DNA of 64,000 nt from Saprospiraceae bacterium (GCA_016715985.1 JADJXD010000001.1:682001-746000); one strand, 5' to 3'; counted from the first letter of the stretch, positions 28,401-37,854 are shown. Numbers and translations: made by a program. Notes: a model not told the origin generated them from the letters alone.

Positions 28401-29993
28401 TCAGCCCCCAATGAGTTGAAACTCGGTTCTTCGGTTTTTCGCTTTACAATCTTCTGTTTTATTAGACTCACATCCGGGTACTGGTTTGTCAGGACCATTT
28501 CCTACTACTACAAATCTGTTTGGATCCATACTATAAGTCGTCTGCAAGTAATCAGCTACTGATTTTGCCCTTCTTTCTGAAAGGGTTTTGTTGCTTGCGG
28601 CGGAACCTACGTTATCGGTATTTCCTTCAATTCTGACTTTCACATTAGCAAATGTTTTAGCAACATCAGCAAATTGTATATCGATAATCGTTTTAGCATT
28701 TTCATCCAGATTGAATTTACCGGAAGCAAAAGTAATGCTGACAGGTTTGGATGCGATCGCCGGAGCTGTTTTCTCTGCAGCGGTAGTCGGTGTAAAAGTT
28801 TTGGATTTCTCTGCACTGAAAGCACTTCCTGTTAACGTATTTTCTGCTGCCTGAACTGCACCCAGATAAATAGCTGACCTCCAAACCGGTGCAATCTTTT
28901 CTGCATCACCGGTCTCCACAAATTTAGTGGCCATTTTTTCATATAAATTCTGTCCTTTCTGCCCCTTATATTCAGGATTCAGTCCGAAAAAATTCAGATT
29001 ATCACCATGATTGGTCCAATATACATTTGACATCATGCCTTGTGCATCTTCAACGGTCAATCCATTCAATTCAGCTAGATATTTAGCTGCTTTTTCCCGA
29101 TTGGCAGGATTGCTACTCAATTCAGCCAGACCTTTCATCCATCCTTCATAAAAACCGTGTATCATTTCTCTTTTACTGTCTATCGTATTCTGACTTGCAA
29201 ACATGATATCCGCTATGATATGAGATTGTTCTCTCGTTGTTACGATAATTTTTGATCCGGGTACGTCTCTGATTGCCAGTTCGTCATCCGGACTCCAGAC
29301 TACGGCTGCATCAATATCATTGCTTCTGAAAAGTTTTGCAGCTTCCAGATTGTCAGTGGTTTTAATAACGGTAACGTCACTATACTTCAAACCGGCAGCT
29401 TCCAACGTTGAATTTAACAAAGTCTGAGCCGGAGAAGGCACCGCAACAGCTATTCTTTTCCCTTTCAGGTCATTTGCTGTGTTGATACCTCGCTTGGCAA
29501 TGACAGCGTCTCCCCCTCTGGACCAGTCCACCTGCATAAACGCTTTGGGTTTGAAACTATTGATTTCATCAGGCGCAGTATATAAGGGAAATGCATCGGC
29601 TGTTTGAACCATGACATCATACTCACCAGCCATCCATGCATTCAGTGCTGCCAATAAATCATTTTCGACTACAAATTCTACTTTAAATCCATAATCTTTA
29701 AAAAATCTGCTTCTTTCACTGGCGGTAGCGCCTTCATTAAAATAAAGTCCCGGTCCATATCCTCCCCAGGTGACAAGCTGAACCTTCAAAGTATTTTCAT
29801 CTTTTTTGTCTGATCCCGAAAAAAATCCTTTTGATTTTTCTGAACTCTCCGAAGCTTTTGATTTCTCAGCATCTTTTTGAAGGTCCTGACCGATCTGAGT
29901 ATTCTGGAGCAAATATTTACCTCCAAAAAACAGCGCTGCCAATATCACAATGGTGATTACTAATTTTGAAAACCCGGTAAGTCTTGTTGCCAT
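28401..29993 (-). CDS. Substrate-binding protein fused to an OmpA peptidoglycan-binding domain
   Basis: 530 residues. An N-terminal helix (about 10-32, LVITIVILAALFFGGKYLL) has no clear cleavage site and probably anchors it in the inner membrane. Residues about 70-380 form an NMT1/SsuA-like periplasmic binding domain (KVQLVTWGGYGPGLYFNEG, NDLKGKRIAVAVPSPAQTLL, AAVVWSPDDELAI). After a linker, about 415-530 is an OmpA domain with NKTLSERRAKSVADYL, the GxGxxxPV turn and KAKNRRTEFQL. A binding protein tethered to both membrane and peptidoglycan is unusual for an importer. Operon spacing to neighbours is 46 and 19 bp. Confidence 0.88.
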   Translation of the reverse strand: MATRLTGFSKLVITIVILAALFFGGKYLLQNTQIGQDLQKDAEKSKASESSEKSKGFFSGSDKKDENTLKVQLVTWGGYGPGLYFNEGATASERSRFFKDYGFKVEFVVENDLLAALNAWMAGEYDVMVQTADAFPLYTAPDEINSFKPKAFMQVDWSRGGDAVIAKRGINTANDLKGKRIAVAVPSPAQTLLNSTLEAAGLKYSDVTVIKTTDNLEAAKLFRSNDIDAAVVWSPDDELAIRDVPGSKIIVTTREQSHIIADIMFASQNTIDSKREMIHGFYEGWMKGLAELSSNPANREKAAKYLAELNGLTVEDAQGMMSNVYWTNHGDNLNFFGLNPEYKGQKGQNLYEKMATKFVETGDAEKIAPVWRSAIYLGAVQAAENTLTGSAFSAEKSKTFTPTTAAEKTAPAIASKPVSITFASGKFNLDENAKTIIDIQFADVAKTFANVKVRIEGNTDNVGSAASNKTLSERRAKSVADYLQTTYSMDPNRFVVVGNGPDKPVPGCESNKTEDCKAKNRRTEFQLIGG

Positions 29994-30012
29994 AAGTTTT
30001 GATTTTGATTAA

Positions 30013-31032
30013 TTATTCAAATAAATTGTCGTATTGATTTATTCTACCGACTTTTTCAGGATGTTTTATCGGAGCATTGAGATCCAAAACATCGTTTTCA
30101 TTATTGGCAGAAATCAGTAATTGTTCTTTTTCGCCACCTAAAAGTAGCGATACGCTTTCATTTTCCCACTTTTCGAGCATTTTTAACCCTTCTTCTTCAA
30201 AAACACCATTCTGAAGATCTATAGACTGCATAAAGTTCTGGGATAATTCCATAAATCTTTCCATTTCTCCCACCTTTTGGCTTACATCTTCAGCAACAGC
30301 TTCCAATGCTGCATCAAACATCGCCTTTTTGTCAGGGTCACCTTTGATTACACTCATTGCAGATCTCATCGCTGATGTGCTCGCCAGAATGGCTTTGCGT
30401 TCCTGCTCTTTCACCATCACCTGATCCTGTATATCTTCGACAAGAATTTCAGAATTTTCATACATTTTGGACAGAACCCGATAAAGTACTTCCATTTTTC
30501 TGTACAAATCTTCCAGTTTCATATTGGATTCCTTCAGCCTTCCTGCCTTTCTGCTCTTCAGAAGTACCTGTGCCTGTTTATTGACAGAAGCAGCTTTACT
30601 GGCCATGGTGAGATTGGAGTCTATTTCCTTTTTATTGTTGAGAATCATCTCTTTCAACTTGTGCATCTGACCTCTGAGTTGCGCTATTTGGCGATTCATT
30701 TTAGTGAGATTACTTTTCAGGTCGCTCACGTAAGATTTCAGGATACCAATCGGATCAATTTCCACAAAAAGCCCGGTAATCCAACGCATCATACTCTTGT
30801 ACATGTAGCTGACCAATGTTCTGGTCTTCCCGTCCAATGCCATGTAAATGATAGTTCCCAAGACAGCTATCGTAACGACCTGCCCTAAGACTGTACTTAA
30901 AAATGCGAGCACCGCCGCCACACTTGTAGCCACCAGATAACCTCCTCCAAATAATATTAAAGCCAGCACCAACGCACCAGTCACCCCTTCAGGTTTACTC
31001 CAAAATGATTTTGGTTTTATTTCCGACATCAA
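30013..31032 (-). CDS. Membrane-anchored coiled-coil protein of the ABC/OmpA operon
   Basis: 339 residues, not confidently assigned to a family. Two hydrophobic helices at about 18-65 (LVLALILFGGGYLVATSVAAVL and VVTIAVLGTIIYMAL) are followed by a long, heptad-like charged region from about 100 to 290. That region recalls PspA/IM30-type coiled coils in composition and length, but I see no decisive motif. The acidic C-terminus has LLLGGEKEQLLI. It is 19 bp upstream of the binding-protein-OmpA gene, so it is very likely part of the same complex or pathway. Confidence 0.75.
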   Translation of the reverse strand: MMSEIKPKSFWSKPEGVTGALVLALILFGGGYLVATSVAAVLAFLSTVLGQVVTIAVLGTIIYMALDGKTRTLVSYMYKSMMRWITGLFVEIDPIGILKSYVSDLKSNLTKMNRQIAQLRGQMHKLKEMILNNKKEIDSNLTMASKAASVNKQAQVLLKSRKAGRLKESNMKLEDLYRKMEVLYRVLSKMYENSEILVEDIQDQVMVKEQERKAILASTSAMRSAMSVIKGDPDKKAMFDAALEAVAEDVSQKVGEMERFMELSQNFMQSIDLQNGVFEEEGLKMLEKWENESVSLLLGGEKEQLLISANNENDVLDLNAPIKHPEKVGRINQYDNLFE

Positions 31033-31104
31033 ATTTCAATTTTGTAGGCTCAAATATAATTCAATTAAAAGTTTCAAAGCAAAACATAAGATTAAAATTC
31101 AATA

Positions 31105-31776
31105 TCAATCGATATATGACCTGATTTTGCTCATATCATCTTTAATCTGATTCAAAACACTATCCATAGCGTGCATGAATTGTGCATTGGTCATATCTAT
31201 CTTTTCAACTGCTTCACTGATTTCTGCTCTTACATTATTCAATTCCGCACTTCCGGCTTCCATTTCTGCTTTTAACTTATCGATAAGGGCAGCCTTTTCG
31301 GCAATAGACTTTTCGATACTTTTCAGTTTGTCTTCTCTACCTGAAACCTGTCTTGCTTTTTGATTGATTAGTGCGTCCTTAAACTTCTTTTCTTCATTGT
31401 TCAGTACTGCTATATAATGCTCCGTACTGCCAATCAGTTTTTCTTTGGTGAGTCCCATGGTTTTGGCCATTGCAAAAGCGGATTTAAATCTGGTTGCTTC
31501 ATCCATATCCATTTTTTGGAGAGATTGGAGAGAAGTCTTATATTCCAGATAGTCAAATCCTTCTTTGTTGGCAGCTTCAATAGCCTTTAAAAGTACATCT
31601 ACAAACTTCGGGTCAGGGCCTCCTTCCAAGTTCTTTACAGGTGCAAAATCTCTGTTTACTACCGGATCTGTGGCAGTATTTGTATTATTTTCTCTTGTGA
31701 CGGGACTTTCTGTTTCAGTATTTTCAGATGTGGTGCCATCTTCTATGATAAAAAGGGATTTTAATTTTTTAAGCAT
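31105..31776 (-). CDS. Soluble coiled-coil protein heading the ABC/OmpA operon
   Basis: 223 residues, family not recognised. A Thr/Asn/Glu-rich linker at about 15-45 follows a short basic N-terminus (MLKKLKSLF). The middle (about 50-130) is helical, with EGFDYLEYKTSLQSLQKM and RFKSAFAMAKTMG. The C-terminal half is a coiled coil (about 130-215). No signal or membrane segment, so cytoplasmic. It is first in an operon with a membrane coiled-coil protein and an ABC system and may be a cytoplasmic scaffold for them. Confidence 0.75.
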   Translation of the reverse strand: MLKKLKSLFIIEDGTTSENTETESPVTRENNTNTATDPVVNRDFAPVKNLEGGPDPKFVDVLLKAIEAANKEGFDYLEYKTSLQSLQKMDMDEATRFKSAFAMAKTMGLTKEKLIGSTEHYIAVLNNEEKKFKDALINQKARQVSGREDKLKSIEKSIAEKAALIDKLKAEMEAGSAELNNVRAEISEAVEKIDMTNAQFMHAMDSVLNQIKDDMSKIRSYID

Positions 31777-31887
31777 AATTTACTTTATCTCAACTATTAT
31801 AAAATAACAGCCAAAATTAATCAAATTTATTAACTTACGAAACAATTTTTACTATGAAGTCAAAACGCATACCAAAGAACAAAGTAT

Positions 31888-33213
31888 TTAGCGTGCTAAA
31901 GCTATTTTGTAAGCAGACAAGCATCTTTCTCTTGCCATTTTGTGATCCACTATAGGTTGCGGATAGGATTTTGTACCCCATTCCGGAACCCATGTATTTA
32001 TGTATTTCATTTCTTTATCAAATTTTTGGGTCTGGGCTTCCGGATTAAATATTCTGAAATAAGGTGCTGCATCTGTCCCGCATCCCGCTGCCCATTGCCA
32101 GCCACCATTATTGCTCGCCAGATCAAAATCCAATAAATGGGATGCAAACCAGGCTTCTCCCCATCGCCAGTCAATCAATAAGTGTTTTGTCAAAAAGCTG
32201 GCCACGATCATGCGAACTCTGTTGTGCATATGACCCGTATTCAGCAATTCACGCATACCTGCATCCACGATGGGATAGCCGGTTTTGCCCAGACACCAGG
32301 CTTCAAATTCAGACTCATTATTTCTCCACTGCAATTTGTCGTATTCAGGTCGAAAGGCATTTTTTTCAACATGCGGAAAATGATAAAGAATCATAGCATA
32401 AAAATCTCTCCAGATTAGTTCTGAAAGATAAGTTGCATTCAGCAAAGCAGCTTTTGATGCCTTTTCCCGGATAGATATGGTGCCAAATCTGAAATGAATT
32501 CCTAACCTACTGGTGCCGGCAACTGCCGGAAAATCCCGATTTTGATCATACGACTTTATTATGTCTTTTGAGACGGATGAAGGAGGAATACGGATTTCCG
32601 ATTTATTAAAACCCATCTCCTCCATTGAAATCAATGAGGAAATTTTATCTGTTTTATAAAAATTTTGCACCAAATCCAATGAAGGATAAGGTTTCAGATA
32701 AAATGATTTTGTCAGATCGGTTTCTTGCTCTGTTAACTTAGCCAGCCATTTACGTTTGTATGGCGTGAAAACAGTATAAGGAGTGCCATCATCCTTGACA
32801 ACTTCGTTTTTTTCAAATATTACATGATCTTTAAAAGTCTTAAAACCAATATTCTTTGATGATAAAAGTGTGGATATTGCATTATCTCTTTTCAAAGCAT
32901 AAGACTCAAAATCGTGATTGGTATAGACATCCCGGATGTCATATTGTGTAATCAACTCTTCCCAGATAATTTCAGGATAGCCAAATTTCACTAATAAATC
33001 ACTCCCCAAGTCGTTTAATTTCTTTTTTAATTCCGAGATAGTGTCAAATAAAAAGCAGACTCTGGCATCAGATTTATTCTCCAATTTACTTAAAATGTTC
33101 TGATCAAAAATAAAAACAGGAAGCACCGGAATCCCTGACTTCAAGGCATGATATAGACCCGCATTATCTTCCAACCTGAGATCTCTCCTGAACCAGAAAA
33201 AATTTACTTTCAT
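31888..33213 (-). CDS. phrB: Deoxyribodipyrimidine photolyase (cryptochrome/photolyase family)
   Basis: 441 residues. The N-terminal antenna-binding Rossmann domain starts VNFFWFRRDLRLEDNAGLYHAL. The FAD domain contains GTSRLGIHFRFGTISIRE, LIWRDFYAMILYHFP, GKTGYPIVDAGMRELLNTG and NNGGWQWAAGCGTDAAPYFR, the last including tryptophans of the electron-transfer chain. Length and motif order fit class I CPD photolyases, which use blue light to split cyclobutane dimers. A (6-4) activity cannot be excluded. It is separated by 111 bp from the ABC/OmpA operon and is probably a separate unit. Confidence 0.92.
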   Translation of the reverse strand: MKVNFFWFRRDLRLEDNAGLYHALKSGIPVLPVFIFDQNILSKLENKSDARVCFLFDTISELKKKLNDLGSDLLVKFGYPEIIWEELITQYDIRDVYTNHDFESYALKRDNAISTLLSSKNIGFKTFKDHVIFEKNEVVKDDGTPYTVFTPYKRKWLAKLTEQETDLTKSFYLKPYPSLDLVQNFYKTDKISSLISMEEMGFNKSEIRIPPSSVSKDIIKSYDQNRDFPAVAGTSRLGIHFRFGTISIREKASKAALLNATYLSELIWRDFYAMILYHFPHVEKNAFRPEYDKLQWRNNESEFEAWCLGKTGYPIVDAGMRELLNTGHMHNRVRMIVASFLTKHLLIDWRWGEAWFASHLLDFDLASNNGGWQWAAGCGTDAAPYFRIFNPEAQTQKFDKEMKYINTWVPEWGTKSYPQPIVDHKMARERCLSAYKIALAR

Positions 33214-33360
33214 TATAAATTAATTAGATGGAGAGCAAACAAAAGAATATTCAAAGTGTTCGTCTTTGCAGTCCCATTTGAATTTTAATGAATCTACTAT
33301 AAGTCCAATATTGCACCGCCACTAAAATTTAAATATAATTGATGATATAACAATTTTACA

Positions 33361-33405
33361 TCCCGCAACCCTCATTCCCTAAAGGGACGACCTGCCCGCT
33401 TTAAA
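33361..33405. repeat. Short dispersed intergenic repeat, copy A
   Basis: CCCGCAACC, then ATTCCCTAAAGGGACGACC and TGCCCGCTTT. The same blocks recur in the same order at 34518-34585, on the other side of the EamA gene. CCCT/AGGG arms form a small hairpin. Confidence 0.7.
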
Positions 33406-33447
33406 GAGTTAATAACAAATTGTGCTTTTTGTTGTACACACAAGTAA

Positions 33448-34389
33448 TTATTTATAAGAATGATTTACATCTAAACTATTAACTTTCTCAGTTGGTTTTT
33501 TGTACCAGGAAATCAGAATACCACTCGTAAACACTAATAATATACCAATAATCCCAATGAAACCAGGAAATGCATCCCCAAGTAAAACTCCAAATATAAC
33601 CGAGAAAATAATATTGGAATAACCGACAGCTCCGATAACGCCGGTTTTAGGAAAAGAAAAAGCTTTGGTGAGATAAATCTGACCAATCAGCGCAGCGATG
33701 CCCAATAATAAAATCCAAATCCAACTTTTCAGATCCGGCCATTCAAATCGGGCAATCATAAAATCATAAGATTCATTATAATAATAAGCACCCAAAACAA
33801 GTGAAATAATCGGAAGAACTATCCCTGACAACATAAATGACAAAACAATTGATCTCTGGTCATAATAAGCCGACAAACCTTTGATGCTTAAGTATGCCAT
33901 ACCCGTCATCACTGCATTGGATATTCCGATGATATGACTTTTCAGAGCAAGATGGGTGTCTGATATTTGTGGTAAAAAAATAAATGCGATACCAACAAAA
34001 CCAATGACAATAGCCAGCCATTCCCGTTTAAATAATTTTTCACCTAAGATTATAGATCCTATCAATGCCAGAAATACAGGATATGATTGCTGATAAGTGA
34101 TAGCCACTGCCAGACCAATTTTAGATATTCCGTAGAAAAAACTATACAGAGCCAAAGTGCCGATGACACCTCTGAAAATCAACAGAAAAGGTCTTCCACC
34201 TGACTGAACTAAGGGTCTTTTCCGGATGGATAAAAAAATGAAAAAAACGCCGATCAGATTTCTGTACAGAACCATCTCAACATTGGAGATATCATCTTTC
34301 AGGATTCGGGCAAATGCACCGGTTAATGCAAAACAAAACGATGCTATCAGCATACATTTAATTCCCTCCCCAATCTGTTTGTTCTGCAT
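33448..34389 (-). CDS. EamA/DMT-family transporter
   Basis: 313 residues with ten predicted transmembrane helices arranged as two five-helix EamA repeats (about 8-140 and 150-295). Typical features are EMVLYRNLIGVFFI in the first half, the SYPVFLALIGSIILGEKL segment closing repeat one, and GYSNIIFSVIFGVLLGDAFP in repeat two. Members export or import diverse metabolites; the substrate is unknown. It is flanked on both sides by copies of a short dispersed repeat. Confidence 0.9.
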   Translation of the reverse strand: MQNKQIGEGIKCMLIASFCFALTGAFARILKDDISNVEMVLYRNLIGVFFIFLSIRKRPLVQSGGRPFLLIFRGVIGTLALYSFFYGISKIGLAVAITYQQSYPVFLALIGSIILGEKLFKREWLAIVIGFVGIAFIFLPQISDTHLALKSHIIGISNAVMTGMAYLSIKGLSAYYDQRSIVLSFMLSGIVLPIISLVLGAYYYNESYDFMIARFEWPDLKSWIWILLLGIAALIGQIYLTKAFSFPKTGVIGAVGYSNIIFSVIFGVLLGDAFPGFIGIIGILLVFTSGILISWYKKPTEKVNSLDVNHSYK

Positions 34390-34517
34390 AAAAATTTAGT
34401 GATGGCAAAGATAATTATTCAAGTGATAATTGGAGGATGAATTAATAATTGTTGTGGCAAAGTTATTCCCTTGTTAAATAGAATTATAAGCTAATGAAAT
34501 GGGAAGAAACAACGCTT

Positions 34518-34585
34518 CCCGCAACCCCTGCCCGCTTCGGAGCAGGCGGGCTAATTCCCTCAAGGGACGACCTTCCCGCTTTCAA
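34518..34585. repeat. Short dispersed intergenic repeat, copy B, with extra hairpin
   Basis: Shares CCCGCAACC, ATTCCCT-AAGGGACGACC and CCCGCTTT with copy A at 33361, but carries about 25 extra bases in the middle that contain CCTGC/GCAGG and GCCCGC/GCGGGC pairings, so two alternative hairpins are possible. It lies in the 313-bp gap between divergent EamA and beta-barrel genes; nothing else in the gap stands out. Confidence 0.65.
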
Positions 34586-34702
34586 ACATATGTTATAAAA
34601 ATTACAATTTATCCTATTCAAAAAAAGCTTGCTAAAATACGGTTTCAAAACAAAAACTGCAACATCGTGGTTTAATTCTTTTGCTCATGTGAATCATAAA
34701 AA

Positions 34703-35431
34703 ATGAAAGCAATTTTAAAAACAGCAATCTGGGGTTTCATTTTAATGGTAACAACCATTAATGTATCCGCTCAGTTCGGACTCAGGTTAAAATACAACCA
34801 AAATAATTACAATAATTGGGGAAGTGCATTTAATGAACGATTCGGTACCGATGAAAAAATTTTATCATCCGGATATGAAGCCGGGCTGGATTATTGGTTC
34901 CGATTAAAAAAGAGACGGGTTGAATTTATGCCGGAAATTTCTTACTCGACATCCAAAACTTCTTTTGTAAATCCTACCCTAAATGGAATAAATGCCACCG
35001 CATTCAGCTTTAATTTTAATACACAGATTTATGCATTGGATATGGAAGGTGATTGTAATTGTCCTACCTTTTCAAAGCAGGGAGCAGGTCTGAATAAGGG
35101 ATTATTTTTTCATTTGACGCCGGGGATTATGTATCAAAATACAGAAGCAGAGTTAAATCCGGCATCTTCCCAATTATTTGTTGAAAATAAAAATAGTGAT
35201 ATCGTAATGAAAATCGGAGTGGGTGTTGGGATAGATTTTGGACTAAGTGACTTATTGACCATCACACCGATTGTTTCCTATTATTTTTACTCCGGCATGA
35301 ACTGGCAGGAACTCAGAGCCACAGGGGATGCTGAAGTTTTCTCAGATGTCAAACAGAATCTGAGACAATTGCAACTGACACTTCGTCTGGGATTCAGACC
35401 TGATTACCGCAAACCTTCATTCAGAAGATAA
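34703..35431 (+). CDS. Outer-membrane beta-barrel protein
   Basis: 242 residues with a signal peptide cleaved after VSAQ (about residue 24). The mature protein has alternating strand patterns (FGLRLKYNQNNYNNW, VEFMPEISYSTS, FFHLTPGIMYQ, VMKIGVGVGIDFGL, TITPIVSYYFYSG, LQLTLRLGFRP) consistent with a small barrel of eight or so strands. Exact family not certain; it resembles the PorT/OMP_b-brl group. Nine bp before the helicase gene, so possibly co-transcribed. Confidence 0.75.
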   Translation: MKAILKTAIWGFILMVTTINVSAQFGLRLKYNQNNYNNWGSAFNERFGTDEKILSSGYEAGLDYWFRLKKRRVEFMPEISYSTSKTSFVNPTLNGINATAFSFNFNTQIYALDMEGDCNCPTFSKQGAGLNKGLFFHLTPGIMYQNTEAELNPASSQLFVENKNSDIVMKIGVGVGIDFGLSDLLTITPIVSYYFYSGMNWQELRATGDAEVFSDVKQNLRQLQLTLRLGFRPDYRKPSFRR

Positions 35432-35440
35432 CAAATAATT

Positions 35441-36736
35441 ATGAAAGCACCGCTTAGTCTGAGCACTGAGTTCAAAGATGTGCTTGATCAAATGGAATAT
35501 ACCGCTGATCATCTCTTCATCACAGGAAGGGCAGGCACCGGTAAATCCACCCTCCTTCAGGTATTCAGAAACTCTACAAAAAAGCGGGTCGCTGTCTTAG
35601 CTCCAACCGGGATTGCAGCACTAAATGTCAAAGGCCAGACGATACATTCGTTTTTTGGTTTTCCTCCCAGACTGATCAATAAAAATGAGATTGAAAAGCG
35701 GAGAAATAATAAAATGTATAAAAATATTGACCTGATCATCATTGACGAAGTTTCAATGGTTCGGGCAGATATAATTGACAATATTGACATTTTCCTTCGT
35801 ATCAACAGAGAAATAAATTATCCATTCGGTGGCGTGCAGATGATATTTTTCGGAGATCTTTTTCAGCTTCCACCAGTTGTAGCGAGTCCGTTTGAGCGGG
35901 AATACTTTCGCACCAGTTACGAAACACCCTATTTTTTTTCAGCCAAAATAATTAAGGAATTAAATCTCAGAATGATAGAACTGAGCCATGTGTACAGGCA
36001 GGAAGAAAAATCATTTATTCAACTTTTAGATAGTATCCGACTGAACAATATGGATTTTGATGATTTGATGTACCTGAATGAAAGGTATATGCCCCTGCCT
36101 GAAGATGATGAATATTTCATCACACTATGCAGCAGGAATGATATTGCAACAAAAATTAACGATTCAGAACTCAATGCTATTGAATACCCCGCTTTTCATT
36201 TTCAGGCCAATGTAATGGGTGAGTTTAATCCGCAGCTCTACCCTACTGAGTTTAATCTTATTTTAAAAGAGGGAGCTCAGGTGATGTTTGTAAAAAATGA
36301 TCCGCAAAAACAATTTGTAAACGGAACAATCGGGATAATAGCCGAACTTCATCAGGACAAAATCATGGTCAGAATACTCGATGACAACAGTATTGAAAAA
36401 ATTATAGAAACCGAAAAACAGGAGTGGGAAATATTAAAATACGAACAGGACAAAGACAAACCCAATCATATTGCCAGTAAAGTTGTCGGCACCTTCAAGC
36501 AATATCCCATCAAACTGGCATGGGCCATCACTATTCACAAAAGTCAGGGAAAAACATTTGACAGAGTTATCATAGATATGGGCTCCGGTGCATTCGAAAG
36601 TGGACAGACTTATGTAGCTCTGAGCAGGTGCAGGACCATTGAAGGAATAGTCCTTAAGCAGGCACTGCGACCAAGAGATATCATCGTGGATGAAAGGATT
36701 AGTGAATATTATGAGCAAGTCAAATATCTGAGTTGA
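35441..36736 (+). CDS. Pif1/RecD-like superfamily 1 helicase
   Basis: 431 residues. Motif I (Walker A) GRAGTGKSTLL at about 29, motif Ia APTGIAALNVKGQTIHSFFG, motif II LIIIDEVSMVRADI, motif III GDLFQLPPVV, motif IV region LSHVYRQEEKSF, and motifs V-VI in AITIHKSQGKTFDRVIID and YVALSRCRT near the C-terminus. The compact size is typical of Bacteroidota Pif1-like helicases acting 5'-3' on DNA. Follows the beta-barrel gene by 9 bp. Confidence 0.92.
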   Translation: MKAPLSLSTEFKDVLDQMEYTADHLFITGRAGTGKSTLLQVFRNSTKKRVAVLAPTGIAALNVKGQTIHSFFGFPPRLINKNEIEKRRNNKMYKNIDLIIIDEVSMVRADIIDNIDIFLRINREINYPFGGVQMIFFGDLFQLPPVVASPFEREYFRTSYETPYFFSAKIIKELNLRMIELSHVYRQEEKSFIQLLDSIRLNNMDFDDLMYLNERYMPLPEDDEYFITLCSRNDIATKINDSELNAIEYPAFHFQANVMGEFNPQLYPTEFNLILKEGAQVMFVKNDPQKQFVNGTIGIIAELHQDKIMVRILDDNSIEKIIETEKQEWEILKYEQDKDKPNHIASKVVGTFKQYPIKLAWAITIHKSQGKTFDRVIIDMGSGAFESGQTYVALSRCRTIEGIVLKQALRPRDIIVDERISEYYEQVKYLS

Positions 36737-36775
36737 TGTGCTTAAATTTTTATTTCTGCATTAACACCCCGATCG

Positions 36776-36822
36776 TCGCAGTTTGTAACTGCGATGCTAT
36801 ACATTAAGAATTTGTAATTCTT
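36776..36822. repeat. Paired mini-palindromes with a common TTTGTAA apex
   Basis: TCGCAGTT-TGT-AACTGCGA (36776-36794, 8-bp perfect stem) and AAGAATT-TGT-AATTCTT (36806-36822, 7-bp perfect stem), 11 bp apart. They sit in the 313-bp gap after the helicase gene; the rest of the gap holds no gene I can support. Confidence 0.7.
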
Positions 36823-37049
36823 TGGTCATCAATAAATACCTGAATTTTATAACTTTGCATAAAAAGAGTACAGGAAATCCGAGACCAGGCACAAGCTGCA
36901 AGTGTAAGGTTTGAAACAAATTTATTAGAGATTGATTGAATGGGTATTTAATGGCTGCAGAAGTTAATTTTCAAATTAAAAATTTGACAACTTTCGGACG
37001 TAGGCGCAGCCAACGCCCAGCGGGGTCATTATTACCACACCTGTTAACG

Positions 37050-37238
37050 CTATGAAGGAATTTTGGAAAGTTTTGTATATATTTTTTTAGCAGCCATAAT
37101 AAAAGACAACCCCATCGTAATAAAAAACAAAACGAAAAAGAAATTCTGTATCATTGAACCCGCATAATTGATATGCAATAAACCTGCAACTACACCTGAC
37201 ACAAAACCAATTACAAATAAAATTAAAATTGTTCTCAT
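37050..37238 (-). CDS. Small two-helix membrane protein
   Basis: 62 residues, mostly hydrophobic: one helix at about 4-24 (ILILFVIGFVSGVVAGLL) and one at about 30-50 (FFFVLFFITMGLSFIM), then a basic tail (KKIYTKLSK). Composition and positive-inside tail look like a real small membrane protein, but there is no known family and no clear operon partner. Could be a chance frame. Confidence 0.5.
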   Translation of the reverse strand: MRTILILFVIGFVSGVVAGLLHINYAGSMIQNFFFVLFFITMGLSFIMAAKKIYTKLSKIPS

Positions 37239-37414
37239 AAAAACATTATTTTAAGTTTCCAAATTCAAATAATGCAAAAAGATCTTCTAATAAAAGTTAA
37301 TAATTTTAATAAAGGTAAATTTAATCATTCATTCTGTACAACAAAAGAAATGTTTATTTTTATTTCAAATTTATTTACTGAGCAGTTGAAATATCTAAGC
37401 TGATTTGCTTACAT

Positions 37415-37843
37415 CTATTCTTTCTGTCTGAGCACCATGACTGTCAACTTTGACGAACAAATCAATTCATCAGCCTCATTAAAAATGTTTGTTTGCCATA
37501 TCTGGATGGTTTTACCCAATTTGACCGGACGGGTGATGCCATAAACTTTTCCGCTTTTAGCTGATTTGACGTGACTGGCACTGATTTCAATTCCAACTAC
37601 AGAACATTTTTCAGGTTCGTCAATCGTAAAGTAAGCGCCCAGACTCCCTATTGATTCCGAAAGTACCACAGAAGCGCCACCATGTAACAAACCCATTGGT
37701 TGACGAGTTCTTTCATCCACCGGCATTTCTGAACGTAAAAAATCATCCCCTATTTCAGTCACTTCTATACCCAAATGACTAACCAAGGTGTTTTTGCTGA
37801 ATTGATTTATATAATCTAAATCAGGTTTATGCTTCCAAATCAT
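37415..37843 (-). CDS. menI: Hotdog-fold thioesterase, MenI/EntH-like
   Basis: 142 residues, closely following the pattern of E. coli MenI (YdiI): N-terminal MIWKHKPDLDYIN, SHLGIEVTEIGDDFLRSEMPVD, active-site loop GLLHGGASVVLSESIGSLG, and GKVYGITRPVKLGK. MenI hydrolyses 1,4-dihydroxy-2-naphthoyl-CoA in menaquinone synthesis. This would fit with ubiE in the window, but EntH-type or other acyl-CoA thioesterase activity is possible. It is divergent from the first arsC copy with 38 bp between them. Confidence 0.8.
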   Translation of the reverse strand: MIWKHKPDLDYINQFSKNTLVSHLGIEVTEIGDDFLRSEMPVDERTRQPMGLLHGGASVVLSESIGSLGAYFTIDEPEKCSVVGIEISASHVKSAKSGKVYGITRPVKLGKTIQIWQTNIFNEADELICSSKLTVMVLRQKE

Positions 37844-37854
37844 ATGATTAATCT

